Shown here one piece after another: positions 17,201 to 25,531 of a stretch of 26,184 nucleotides of DNA. The stretch is taken from contig JASLKI010000302.1 of assembly GCA_030747575.1 (NCBI GenBank), forward strand, positions 1 through 26,184. The letters run 5' to 3'. A program made the position numbers and the translations under genes. Numbering within the stretch: position 1 is the first letter of the stretch; every line of letters starts with the position of its first letter. The DNA is from Verrucomicrobiota bacterium (GTDB lineage Bacteria; Verrucomicrobiota; Verrucomicrobiia; Limisphaerales; UBA1096). The notes under the pieces were generated by a model. It had not been told where the DNA came from, did no database searches, and saw only the letters and a list, made by a program, of their open reading frames with translations.

Positions 17201-17938
17201 ATGGGCAACGCTGCACCAGAAACCGTCCTCGGAAAACTGACGCGCCGCGAGTTTCGCGAGCGGATGGCGTCCGGCGAACTGGTGGGCTGCCTCATCCCGG
17301 TCGCGGCGATCGAGCAACACCTCGAGCATCTGGCGATGGAGCATGACTGGCGCAGCGTTGGGTTGGTGGCCCGCGCCGCGGCCAAGCGACTGGCCCCGCG
17401 CGTGCTCGTTGCCGAGGGGCTGATGTGCGGTATCAGCGAGCATCACATGCGACATCCCGGCACGTTGACGCTCCGGCCCGGGACGTTCCTCACGGTGCTC
17501 GGCGATATGATCGACAGCATGGTGCGCGCCGGCTTTCGCAACATCGTCGTGGTCAACGGGCACGGTGGAAACATCGAGCCGATCCGCGGCACGTGGGATC
17601 AGTTCCTGAGGCAGTTCGATCGTACGAACCTGCATTTTTTGTCCTATTGGGAAACGCTTGGCCAGCCGGACGCCGACGAGCTACTGCGCGGCGGCAAGCG
17701 GCTGCCGGACGACATGCCGGGGCACGCGCAGGAGTTTGAGACAGCCATTGCCATGGCCAAGTTCCCCGAGAACGTCCGTGCCGATGCTCTTGCCGATCAG
17801 CCCGACCGGAGCCCCGCCGTGGCGACGGCGGAGCAGGGGAGCGAGTGGTTCGAGCGCGTGACCGTGCGCTTGGCCAAGTTTGTTGAGGAGGTCATCGACG
17901 GCGGGCGGCAGTCCGAGACCCCGCCGTTTCACCCGTAG
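17201..17938 (+). CDS. Creatininase-family metal amidohydrolase
   Basis: A 245-residue protein of the creatinine amidohydrolase fold. All expected metal ligands can be aligned: E38, H40 and D49 in IEQHLEHLAMEHD, then the NGHGGN motif and a Glu in GHAQEFET. The usual EQHGPHLP is changed to EQHLEHLA, so substrate preference may differ from true creatininase. Other family members act on formamidopyrimidines (MftE and riboflavin-pathway homologues) or mycofactocin peptide. The frame is open from 16886, overlapping the membrane-protein gene in another frame; ATG 17201 fits both the homology start and the 2-nt spacing. TTGGCCAA at 17870 is read as LAK. Confidence 0.88.
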   Translation: MGNAAPETVLGKLTRREFRERMASGELVGCLIPVAAIEQHLEHLAMEHDWRSVGLVARAAAKRLAPRVLVAEGLMCGISEHHMRHPGTLTLRPGTFLTVLGDMIDSMVRAGFRNIVVVNGHGGNIEPIRGTWDQFLRQFDRTNLHFLSYWETLGQPDADELLRGGKRLPDDMPGHAQEFETAIAMAKFPENVRADALADQPDRSPAVATAEQGSEWFERVTVRLAKFVEEVIDGGRQSETPPFHP

Positions 17939-18028
17939 CCGCTTGGCAAAGATTGCGATTTATTCGGCGAACTCAAAATCCCCTTGCAAGGCCGGGGGAG
18001 GTTTGGCAGGGTGCGCGCCCTTCAGGGT

Positions 18029-18105
18029 GCGCCCGTAGATCAACTGGATAGATCGCATGGCTACGAACCATGAGGTTGGGGGTTCGAATCCTCCCGGGCG
18101 TACCA
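18029..18105 (+). tRNA. tRNA-Arg (anticodon ACG)
   Basis: Acceptor GCGCCCG pairs with CGGGCGT (first pair G-T); the anticodon stem-loop is CATGG-CTACGAA-CCATG with anticodon ACG, presumably converted to ICG by TadA; the T-arm is GGGGG-TTCGAAT-CCTCC. CCA is encoded. It ends 45 nt before the oxidoreductase start on the same strand. The upstream 90 nt hold no strong promoter; TTGCGA/AAAATC near 17953-17980 is a weak candidate. Confidence 0.97.
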
Positions 18106-18150
18106 TTCAAAAAAGCTTTTCAAGAGGGGTGGCTTGGGTACTCTTCGCGC

Positions 18151-19470
18151 ATGAAGTCCCATTCTGTTTCCAGACGTCGTTTTCTCCAGTCCTCTGCGGT
18201 TGCCAGTGCGCCGTTGATCCTGCCCTCCGGAATCTGGTCGGCCAAGGTCAAGCCGAACGACAAGATATCCGTCGGTTTCATTGGCATGGGCATCCAGAAC
18301 CGGGGCCTTCAAAGACGCTTTATGGGCGACAAAAACGTCGTCTGCGTGGCTGTTTCGGACTGCGACACCACCCGTCGCAACGCCGCCCGCGACACTGCCA
18401 ACAAGCGTTACGATAACAACGACTGCAAGACCTACGTCGATTTCCGTGAACTAATCGCGCGGGATGACATCGACGCGGTGAGCATTGCCACGCCGGACCA
18501 TTGGCATGCCATCCAGACCATCGACGCGGTGAACTCCGGCAAGGATGTTTACTGCGAGAAACCGCTCACCCATAACGTCCACGAATCGGTCGAGGTGATG
18601 AGAGCGGTGAAAAAGAACAAGGCCATTTTGCAGACCGGTTCGATGCAGCGTTCCTCGCGCGAGTTCCGCGTGGCCTGCGAACTGGTGCGCAACGGTGTCA
18701 TCGGCAAAGTTGAGCGCACCGCAGTCAACGTCGGCCCTCCCGGCGTGCCGTGCGACCTGAAGACGGAGACCAAGGAGCCGGGCCTCGACTGGGAAAAGTG
18801 GATCGGTCCCGGCCCGATGCGTGGCTACAGTTCTGTGCTCAGTCCGCGCGGGGTGCACGGCCACTTCCCGCACTGGCGCAACTACAAGGAGTACGGCGGC
18901 GGCATGGTTTGTGACTGGGGCGCACACATGATCGACATCGTGCAATGGGGGCTGGGCATGGACGACAGTGGCCCGGTGGGCACCATCCCGGCCGAGAACC
19001 CCAAGGCAATGAAGGGAGCGCAACTGGTTTACGATGGTAACGTTCCGTTGATGCATGGTACGGGGATGGGATCGAGCTTTTACGGCACCGAGGGGCGCGT
19101 GGAGTGTCACCGCGGTCGGATTGGCCTTTGGCTAGGGGAGAAGTTCATCGCCGGCCGGACAGGCGGAGACAGGAACATTAACCTCGGCAAGGAACTCGAT
19201 AAGATGGAGTCCGAGTACCTCAAGGATGCCAAGGTGAAGCTGTATCGCAGCAGTAGCCATATCCCGGATTTCCTCAACTCGATGCGCACCCGAAAGAAGC
19301 CGTGCACGCACGAGATCATCGGTGCGCGCACTGCGATCGCCTGTCATCTATTAAACCAGACCTACTACAACCACGCGGCGATCAAGTGGAATCCGAAGAA
19401 GAACACATTCGCCGCCGGCGGCGACCCCAAGTGGCTGACCCGCGATTACCGCGGCGAATGGGACGTTTGA
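18151..19470 (+). CDS. Tat-exported Gfo/Idh/MocA-family oxidoreductase
   Basis: A 439-residue NAD(P)-dependent sugar-type oxidoreductase. A twin-arginine signal, SRRRFLQSSAVASAPLILPS (7-26), precedes the Rossmann nucleotide motif VGFIGMGIQNRG (41-52). The family motif CEKPLTHN (135-142) follows, and the C-terminal domain carries GVHGHFPHWRNYKEYGGGMVCDWGAHMIDIV. Exported members of this family are very numerous in Planctomycetota and Verrucomicrobiota; few have known substrates. Some are glycoside-cleaving oxidoreductases, so that is a possibility. The frame continues upstream into the tRNA-Arg gene, but ATG 18151 gives the Tat signal. A double palindrome follows the stop at once. Confidence 0.93.
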   Translation: MKSHSVSRRRFLQSSAVASAPLILPSGIWSAKVKPNDKISVGFIGMGIQNRGLQRRFMGDKNVVCVAVSDCDTTRRNAARDTANKRYDNNDCKTYVDFRELIARDDIDAVSIATPDHWHAIQTIDAVNSGKDVYCEKPLTHNVHESVEVMRAVKKNKAILQTGSMQRSSREFRVACELVRNGVIGKVERTAVNVGPPGVPCDLKTETKEPGLDWEKWIGPGPMRGYSSVLSPRGVHGHFPHWRNYKEYGGGMVCDWGAHMIDIVQWGLGMDDSGPVGTIPAENPKAMKGAQLVYDGNVPLMHGTGMGSSFYGTEGRVECHRGRIGLWLGEKFIAGRTGGDRNINLGKELDKMESEYLKDAKVKLYRSSSHIPDFLNSMRTRKKPCTHEIIGARTAIACHLLNQTYYNHAAIKWNPKKNTFAAGGDPKWLTRDYRGEWDV

Positions 19471-19471
19471 C

Positions 19472-19490
19472 CTTGGCCAAGCGCTTGGCC
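19472..19490. repeat. Two overlapping copies of the TTGGCC palindrome
   Basis: Directly after the oxidoreductase stop lies CTTGGCCAAG overlapping CGCTTGGCC. Bases 19475-19490 form a perfect 16-nt palindrome GGCCAAGCGCTTGGCC. It could fold as a hairpin in RNA (two further U-G pairs possible), but no T-run follows, so a terminator role is doubtful. The rest of the 206-nt gap before typA holds a short inverted repeat GTAAA-AATC-TTTAC at 19500-19513 and nothing else I can name. Confidence 0.8.
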
Positions 19491-19676
19491 GGAAGAGATG
19501 TAAAAATCTTTACTTGAATATCGTGGGCGATTTCTGTATCCGTCTGCGTGCGCGGGGATTTCTGGGCCAAACCACACAGGATATACCAATACCGTTTTTT
19601 AGCCGTCGCCACTTTGGGTGACTTGCTTTGGCATTTTCATTGGTACCACTCGATTTTTCTTCCCCCAGCATTTTTA

Positions 19677-21509
19677 GTGAAAGCAGACCACATTCGAAAT
19701 ATAGCGATTATCGCGCACGTGGATCACGGCAAGACCACGCTCGTGGATGAGTTGCTGCAGCAGAGCGGCACATTCCGTGACAACCAGATTGTCGCCGAGC
19801 GGGTCATGGACTCGATGGATCTCGAGCGCGAAAAAGGGATCACCATCAAGGCCAAGAATGCAGCCATCAAGTGGAACGGCTACACGATCAATATTATCGA
19901 CACGCCGGGCCACGCCGACTTCGGTGCCGAGGTGGAGCGTGTGATGAAGATGGTCGACGGTGTACTGCTGCTGACCGATGCCGTGAGCGGGCCGCAGGCG
20001 CAGACGCGCTGGGTGCTGCGCAAGGCGCTTGGCCACGGGCTTAAGACGATCTGTGTGGTCAACAAGATCGACCGCGACACCGCCCGCCCGCAGTGGGTGC
20101 ACGACAAGGTGCTGGAATTGTTTCTCGAGTTGGGTGCGGACGACGACCAGTTCAACGCGCCGTTCCTCTACGGCAGCGCCAAGCTTGGCTTCGCGGACCA
20201 CAAACTCGACGGGCCGCGCAAAGACATGACCGACCTGTTCGAGACCATCATCGAGCGCGTGCCGCCGCCGGTGGTCGAGGAGGCACCGTTTCGCATGTTG
20301 GTCAGCAACATCGACTGGGACGACTACGTCGGTCGCATGGCCATCGGACGGATTTTATCCGGGGACGTCCAGCAGGGAGACATGGTCAATGTGCTTGGCC
20401 GCAACGGCAACCGGCAGAGGATCAAGATCATCAAGCTGAAACAGTTTTCCGGCCTGCAGGCGAACGATGTGATCAAGGCCACCGCGGGCGATATCGCGGG
20501 GCTGGCCGGGTTTGACGAGGTGGATATCGGCGACACGCTCGCAAAGGCCGACGACGCGGAGCCGCTGCCGTTCGTCGAGATCGATCCCGCCACCGTGCAG
20601 ATGGAGTTCTCCGTGAACGACGGCCCGCTCGCCGGGCTTGACGGCAAAAAAGTCACCTCACGCGAGATCCGCGCGCGGCTCGAACGCGAGACCAAGTCCA
20701 ACATCTCCATCAACGTGCACGACACCAGCGAGAGCACCCGCTTCCTCGTGGACGCTCGCGGCAGCATGCAGATCGCCGTGCTGCTTGAGACGATGCGCCG
20801 CGAGGGCTTTGAGTTGCTCGTGTCGCGGCCGACCGTTTTGTACAGGGAGATCGACGGCAGACGAAACGAGCCGTTTGAGCAGATTTGGGTCGAGGTGCCG
20901 GAGGCGCATCTCGGCACCGTCATGGAGACGCTCAGCAAGCGCTTGGGCAAGATCTCGAATATCGAGCATCACACCGCCGGCGTGACCGTCACGGCGGAGA
21001 TCCCGACGCGCGGGCTGATCGGTTTCGAGAGCGACCTCGTCACTCTCACCAGCGGTAATGGTGTGATGAGCCACTCGTTTCTCGAGTACCGGCCATACAG
21101 CGGCGACCTCGTCACGCGCCAGACCGGCACGCTGGTCAGCATGGGAAAAGGCACCGCCATGGCCTATGCGCTGGACGTGCTGCAGGCGCGCGGCCGCTTG
21201 TTTGTGGCGCCGGGAGACGAGGTGTACGGCGGTCAGGTGATCGGCGAAAACCCGCGTCGCGACGACCTGCCGGTGAACCCGACCAAGGCCAAGCACCTCG
21301 ACAACATGCGCTCCTCCGGCGCGGACAAGGCGATCCTGCTGACGCCACCAATCCTCTTCTCCATCGAGCGAGCCATCGAGTACATCGACAACGACGAACT
21401 GGTCGAGGTCACGCCGAACCATTTGCGTTTCCGCAAGCGCATCCTCGATGCCAACGACCGCCGGAAGGCAACCAAGCGCGCGAAAGCCGTCGGGCTGGCT
21501 CAGGTCTGA
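19677..21509 (+). CDS. typA: Ribosome-associated translational GTPase TypA/BipA
   Basis: A 610-residue translational GTPase of the EF-G/LepA superfamily, involved in ribosome assembly and stress or low-temperature growth. Motifs: IIAHVDHGKTT (11-21), switch I REKGITI (51-57), DTPGHADFG (75-83), NKID (129-132). Domain II, domain V and the TypA-specific C-terminal domain follow (RGLIGFESD, YALDVLQARGRLFV, PGDEVYGGQVIGEN, LTPPILFSIERAIEYIDNDELVEVTP). Length is typical. A longer frame from 19548 adds 43 residues that do not resemble the family; the GTG at 19677 (VKADHIRNIAIIAHVDHG) gives the standard N-terminus. There is no Shine-Dalgarno; the upstream sequence is T-rich. Confidence 0.97.
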   Translation: MKADHIRNIAIIAHVDHGKTTLVDELLQQSGTFRDNQIVAERVMDSMDLEREKGITIKAKNAAIKWNGYTINIIDTPGHADFGAEVERVMKMVDGVLLLTDAVSGPQAQTRWVLRKALGHGLKTICVVNKIDRDTARPQWVHDKVLELFLELGADDDQFNAPFLYGSAKLGFADHKLDGPRKDMTDLFETIIERVPPPVVEEAPFRMLVSNIDWDDYVGRMAIGRILSGDVQQGDMVNVLGRNGNRQRIKIIKLKQFSGLQANDVIKATAGDIAGLAGFDEVDIGDTLAKADDAEPLPFVEIDPATVQMEFSVNDGPLAGLDGKKVTSREIRARLERETKSNISINVHDTSESTRFLVDARGSMQIAVLLETMRREGFELLVSRPTVLYREIDGRRNEPFEQIWVEVPEAHLGTVMETLSKRLGKISNIEHHTAGVTVTAEIPTRGLIGFESDLVTLTSGNGVMSHSFLEYRPYSGDLVTRQTGTLVSMGKGTAMAYALDVLQARGRLFVAPGDEVYGGQVIGENPRRDDLPVNPTKAKHLDNMRSSGADKAILLTPPILFSIERAIEYIDNDELVEVTPNHLRFRKRILDANDRRKATKRAKAVGLAQV

Positions 21510-21532
21510 GTTGCCTCCACCGCGCCAAGCAG

Positions 21533-22264
21533 CTACTTCACCTCGCCCCAGATTTTTTTCAGGAGCTTAAACATCCCCGGGTCGTGCTCATTGAGTTCGG
21601 CACGGACGAACGGATAGAAATCGTTCACGCCAAGGTACGCCTCGGTGCACTCGGCGAAATACTCCATTTGGTTTGTCAGGCCGTAATGCTTCACTGTTTG
21701 GCCCGAGTAGAGTAGCACTTTTTTGTAGGTGCCCTTGGCCTTGGCCTTTTTGTATGCATCGAGGACGGCCTTGTTTTGGAAGCCGTTCTCGAGCACTTGG
21801 TCGTGATAGGCGTGCGCCAACTCGTGCAGGATCACGTACGGGTGCTTGGCCCATTGGCCGCGGTCCAGCAGCGCCTTGGCCCGGGGGATGTGGACGTGTT
21901 TCACGAGACGCGGATCATGCCTGTTCGCGCGGAGCCACGTGACACCCGGGTGATACTGCATCGAGCTAAGCGGTTCGTAGTGGTGGTCCAACCAGATCGG
22001 CAGTTTTTGCAACGCCTTCACTCCGGCCTCGGGGAGGATATATTTTATCCGCTGCAGGTGGTTGGCCAGCGCGGTGAAAACCTGGCTCTTTAATTCGTTG
22101 TTCTCTTTTTTGAGAAGCTTGGGATCGACCTTGATCGTCCATCCCTCGAGTTTTTTCACGATAGGATCGTAAAAATTGTTCTCCTTTTTCTCTGCCACCG
22201 CTTGGCCAAGCGCACCGAGCACGAGTGCGATCGCGAGTATCGTTTGTTTGGTTATTTTGGGCAT
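21533..22264 (-). CDS. Exported HExxH metallopeptidase, anthrax lethal factor-like fold
   Basis: A 243-residue protein with a signal peptide (TILAIALVLGALGQAVAE). Zinc-peptidase motif HELAHAYHD at 147-155 (His147, Glu148, His151), and EYFAECTEAYLGVNDFYPF (201-219), whose Glu205 is the probable third ligand by analogy with the FFAE motif of anthrax lethal factor. Members of this ATLF-like group are common, uncharacterised exported proteins in Planctomycetota and Verrucomicrobiota. It starts 7 nt after the esterase stop and is the last gene of the SSS operon. A perfect palindrome (22199-22212) is read as ALGQA inside the signal peptide. Confidence 0.88.
   Translation of the reverse strand: MPKITKQTILAIALVLGALGQAVAEKKENNFYDPIVKKLEGWTIKVDPKLLKKENNELKSQVFTALANHLQRIKYILPEAGVKALQKLPIWLDHHYEPLSSMQYHPGVTWLRANRHDPRLVKHVHIPRAKALLDRGQWAKHPYVILHELAHAYHDQVLENGFQNKAVLDAYKKAKAKGTYKKVLLYSGQTVKHYGLTNQMEYFAECTEAYLGVNDFYPFVRAELNEHDPGMFKLLKKIWGEVK
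22199..22212. repeat. Dispersed palindrome, perfect 14-mer
   Basis: CGCTTGGCCAAGCG in the signal-peptide region of the HExxH peptidase gene, read as ALGQA. Confidence 0.9.
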
Positions 22265-22271
22265 GTTAAAA

Positions 22272-24005
22272 TTATTTTCCGGTCAGCCTGAGCAGTGCCT
22301 GGCCAAGGGCATCACCGATGAGGAAGTAGCTCTCGGCATTGCCGTACCAGTGATGGCCGTGGCCAACGTTCGGTGACTCTTTGGCTGGCCGCGCGAACTG
22401 TGTGGTTTGCACGAACGTTGTGTTTGGGCCAAGGGCCTTGGCGGCGGATTTTTGGGCCTTGCGAATCGTGAGCATATTGTTGCCGGCCTTGGATCCACCG
22501 TTGCCGAGTTCGCCGATGACAACCGGCAGATTTGGCTGCTTAAATTCCCTGCGCACATCCTTGACGAGATTGATTAGGTTGGCTTCGTATTCCTTCAATG
22601 CATCGTCGTCGAACATGTCGTTCCAGCCCTGGAACCAGACGAAGCCGCTGAGTTCTGGTTTGTGCTTGGCCAACTGTGGGAATTCATGGCCAATCTTGGC
22701 CAGGCCCTCGCGGTATTCGGCAAGCATCTTTTTGTAGAATTCACCGGTGCTTCCGTTGGAGCTGGGTGGGCGGAAATCTTTGTGGATGCTTTTGCCTCCC
22801 CACGCTGTCTTGATGAGAAGTACCGGTTCTTCGTAAGCCTCTCCGACGAGGTGGCCGAGTTGAAATTCCGGCCCGATGTGGTGATTTCCTCCATAGCCGG
22901 TGAAGCCGACCGTCAGTCCTCCGGTCTTTATTTGTTCCTCGGTTTGATGCCGGACAAAGACGTCGTCGCGAACGATCCAGTCGCCTTTGGCATCAACGAT
23001 GTGTTTGTAGAGGTTGGCGTGCTCCCGGTTTTTCATCACGTTTTTCAGGATGCCCTTGCCGCCGTTGTAATATTTAGGATGATCAAAATCGACTACGCCC
23101 TGGCCCTGCATGTTGGACTGGCCAGCGAGCAGGAAGACACGAAGTTTGTTGGAGTCTTTGAGGTGCTTGTCGAGAAACGCGTAGCCGGCGTCGAGTGCGG
23201 TTTTGTTGAAAATGGCAAAGAAGTGGCCAGCGCCATTTATGATGTGTAAGTCGGTCTCGACGCCCGCCTTTTTGAGCGCCGTATGCAGTGCGGTTGGGCC
23301 GGCGTAGCCCACGGTAGGATGGGTTTTCACCGGTACGAGCATATCTGCTGATCCGTTGAAGAAGAAAATCGGAGCGTCGTCCTTGTCGACAAAAGCAGTG
23401 GGCGACGCCGAATGATAGATTTCCCGCTTTTTGCTGAGCGAGCCCCCTAGCCAATAGGAGAGCATCTTAGAATTTTCTCGGTTAGTCCGAAAATCGGTTG
23501 GTGTGCCCCCCGCGACTGCAGCGGTGATTTTTGTGCCGAAGCCCTTCGGATCGTCCTCTTTCGACAGGCCAGTAGTGGCAAGCAGCGAAACCAGGTGGCC
23601 ACCGGCAGAGTAGCCGATGGCGCCGATGCGGCCGGGGTCGACCCTGTAATCGGTTGCATTTCGCCGAATCCACCGGACGGCATCGCGGCAGTCCTCGATT
23701 TGCGCGGGGCTTTTGTGTTTCGGCGCGAGGCGGTAGTTGATTGCAAAGCAGGAGTAGCCGCGCCGAGCGAGGCTTTTGGCGTACATGGTGAGTTGGGTTC
23801 GAGAACCCGCCCGCCAGGCACCACCATGGACGATGAGCACGGCTGGAAAGGGGCCGTCTCCTTTCGGCAAGTAAGCATTAAGCTTAAGTTTTTTGCCGTG
23901 AATATCCTTGTAAACGATATCCTTGGTGCGGTCGAAACGGTACTCCGCGGCGGTCACCCCTGTACTGATACCAAGCAGGAGAAACCATACGGCAATGCGG
24001 TTCAT
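22272..24005 (-). CDS. Two-domain exported esterase: alpha/beta hydrolase plus SASA (CE6-like) domain
   Basis: A 577-residue protein with a signal peptide (NRIAVWFLLLGISTGVTAA). Domain 1 (about 25-285) is a BD-FAE/esterase-lipase type alpha/beta hydrolase: oxyanion motif HGGAW (60-64), nucleophile elbow GYSAGGH with Ser133, acid Asp221 in SADMLVP and His261 in GAGHFF. Domain 2 (about 288-577) is a SGNH-type SASA domain: FLLAGQSNMQG with Ser297, WGGKSI, GFVWFQGWND and HHWYGNAES with the probable catalytic His. Domain 2 relatives remove acetyl groups from sialate or xylan. Two independent active sites suggest deacylation of a decorated polysaccharide. The frame is open to 24035; ATG 24005 gives the signal peptide. 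It starts 26 nt after the SSS gene stop. Confidence 0.92.
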   Translation of the reverse strand: MNRIAVWFLLLGISTGVTAAEYRFDRTKDIVYKDIHGKKLKLNAYLPKGDGPFPAVLIVHGGAWRAGSRTQLTMYAKSLARRGYSCFAINYRLAPKHKSPAQIEDCRDAVRWIRRNATDYRVDPGRIGAIGYSAGGHLVSLLATTGLSKEDDPKGFGTKITAAVAGGTPTDFRTNRENSKMLSYWLGGSLSKKREIYHSASPTAFVDKDDAPIFFFNGSADMLVPVKTHPTVGYAGPTALHTALKKAGVETDLHIINGAGHFFAIFNKTALDAGYAFLDKHLKDSNKLRVFLLAGQSNMQGQGVVDFDHPKYYNGGKGILKNVMKNREHANLYKHIVDAKGDWIVRDDVFVRHQTEEQIKTGGLTVGFTGYGGNHHIGPEFQLGHLVGEAYEEPVLLIKTAWGGKSIHKDFRPPSSNGSTGEFYKKMLAEYREGLAKIGHEFPQLAKHKPELSGFVWFQGWNDMFDDDALKEYEANLINLVKDVRREFKQPNLPVVIGELGNGGSKAGNNMLTIRKAQKSAAKALGPNTTFVQTTQFARPAKESPNVGHGHHWYGNAESYFLIGDALGQALLRLTGK

Positions 24006-24031
24006 GTCCGGGGAGTCTCTAGTTTCAAGGG

Positions 24032-25531
24032 TCAAGTTTCAAGCACACCCTTTGATGGCGCTTGGCCAAGCGGCCATTTGGAGAGTGTGACAACCACCAA
24101 CAAGTTGAAAGCCAGGCCGAACACGCCAGCGTGGATGCCCCAGTTTGCCAGCGTGCCAAACCGGTATAGCGCGAAAATCAGCGCTAAGCCGCTGACGAGA
24201 CCCCAGAACGGCGCGCTTGGTTTCATGCCGCGCCAGTGCATACCGAGGATGAAGCCGGGGCCAAGCTGCATCAGCATGTCGAATTTCATGTCCATCAGCT
24301 TCACGAGCGTCGGTTTGTTCTCGAGCGAGTTCAGGTAAATGGCAATCGCGGCCATCATCGCCACGACAACCCATGATATCGACTTGCCGATGAGCGTCAG
24401 CCTGGCCTCGCTGGCGGCGGGGTTGATTTGGCGATGATAAATATCCTTCGTCAGCATCGACGAGACGGAGAGCAGCACCGAGTCGGCGGTGGACATCAGC
24501 GCAGCCAACACTGCGGCGAGCAGCACCACGACGAGCCAGCGGTGGAACGGCGACTCGTCCATCACGATCCGGCAAATCTCGGCGAACACGCGGTCGGAGT
24601 CGGCGTCGGTCAGCGTGGCTAACTCCGGCGATGCCGCCGCCGTGACGCCGACGAACACAGCGATCAACGACGCTGTCAGCGGCAGGAACGCCATCATGGC
24701 GACGCCGTTGCGCAGCACGCGCTGGCTGCGCGCGGCGTAAATGCGCTGGATCGCCTGCGGGTAGAGCGCGCCGCCGATGCCCACCACGACGATGTAGCTG
24801 AACCAGCGGCGGATCGTCAGCGCGTCCGGCGCGGCGACCTTTTCAGACTTGGTTTCTTTGAGTAACTCGAAGCTTTTGGCCAGCCCGCCGAAGTGATCGA
24901 GCACAACGAAAAGCAGAATCGTGAAGCCCACCATCAAGATGCCACCTTGGATCACATCCGTCCACGCCACGGCGCGAAAACCGCCGAGCGTCTCGTAAAC
25001 CAGCATGATCACCGCGAGCAGAATGACCCCGGCGACGAACGCTGTCTGCGGTTCGAACGTGGTCATGCCCTGCAGCAGCAGCCCCATCGCCGTGAGTTGA
25101 GCGAGTAGATAATTGCCGATGGCCACCACCATCGTGATCGAGGCCAGCACCGTGAACGGTCGATGGCTGAAACGATGCTCAAGGAAATCCGCGGGCGTGA
25201 TGAAACTTTCGCGCTTAGCCAAGCGATGCAGTTTCGGGGCGAACACGAGATACACCACAATGATCGCGGTCATGAAGTGCACACTCATCAACCAGGCGTA
25301 ACCAATGCGGAACGTCTTGCCGGTGAACGCAAACAGGGTGTTGCCGCTGTACTGCGTGGCGTACAGCGTTAGCACCAAAACAAGGAAGCCGACCCCCGAG
25401 CCGGCAAGGTAAAAATCTTTGAGCGAGTTCTCCCTGCGAGCCCGCATACCGCAGTAGCCAATGCCGATCAGGGAAAAAAGATAAATGGCAATGAAGCTAA
25501 GTTCCGCCGGGCCAAGCGGGATATTGCTCAC
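24032..25531 (-). CDS. Sodium:solute symporter family (SSS) transporter
   Basis: A 499-residue membrane protein with about 13 hydrophobic helices. The N-terminus AELSFIAIYLFSLIGIGY..., the stretch SLKDFYLAGSGVGF, LATQYSGNTL-like TM2, YETLGGFRAVAWTDVIQG and the sodium-site helix AALMSTADSVLLSVSSMLTKDIY are all typical of SSS transporters (PutP/PanF/SiaT superfamily). Substrate cannot be told. It starts with GTG whose bases overlap the stop of the upstream 2-TM gene (GTGA). A clear GGAGG lies 7 nt upstream, the only strong Shine-Dalgarno I saw in the window. Palindrome sites occur near the C-terminus (24059, PLGQA) and, as a one-mismatch copy, at 25212 (LAKR). Confidence 0.95.
   Translation of the reverse strand: MSNIPLGPAELSFIAIYLFSLIGIGYCGMRARRENSLKDFYLAGSGVGFLVLVLTLYATQYSGNTLFAFTGKTFRIGYAWLMSVHFMTAIIVVYLVFAPKLHRLAKRESFITPADFLEHRFSHRPFTVLASITMVVAIGNYLLAQLTAMGLLLQGMTTFEPQTAFVAGVILLAVIMLVYETLGGFRAVAWTDVIQGGILMVGFTILLFVVLDHFGGLAKSFELLKETKSEKVAAPDALTIRRWFSYIVVVGIGGALYPQAIQRIYAARSQRVLRNGVAMMAFLPLTASLIAVFVGVTAAASPELATLTDADSDRVFAEICRIVMDESPFHRWLVVVLLAAVLAALMSTADSVLLSVSSMLTKDIYHRQINPAASEARLTLIGKSISWVVVAMMAAIAIYLNSLENKPTLVKLMDMKFDMLMQLGPGFILGMHWRGMKPSAPFWGLVSGLALIFALYRFGTLANWGIHAGVFGLAFNLLVVVTLSKWPLGQAPSKGVLET
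24059..24072. repeat. Dispersed palindrome, perfect 14-mer
   Basis: CGCTTGGCCAAGCG near the C-terminus of the SSS gene, read as PLGQA. Confidence 0.9.

Noticed and set aside
18070..18150. Oxidoreductase start inside the tRNA-Arg gene
   Set aside because: The in-frame extension runs through tRNA bases; ATG 18151 begins directly with the Tat signal.
19548..19676. Longer N-terminus for TypA
   Set aside because: The extra 43 residues do not resemble the family; the GTG at 19677 gives the normal N-terminus just before the P-loop.
20658..21422. Minus-strand open frame of 254 codons inside typA
   Set aside because: Composition looks like a reverse-frame shadow (His- and Val-rich, no motif); typA is complete over it.
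13419..25531. A complete sialic acid pathway (sialidase-like, SASA esterase, SSS transporter)
   Set aside because: These families have much wider substrates, the genes sit in separate operons about 8 kb apart, and no NanA, NanK, NanE or NagA-type gene is present.
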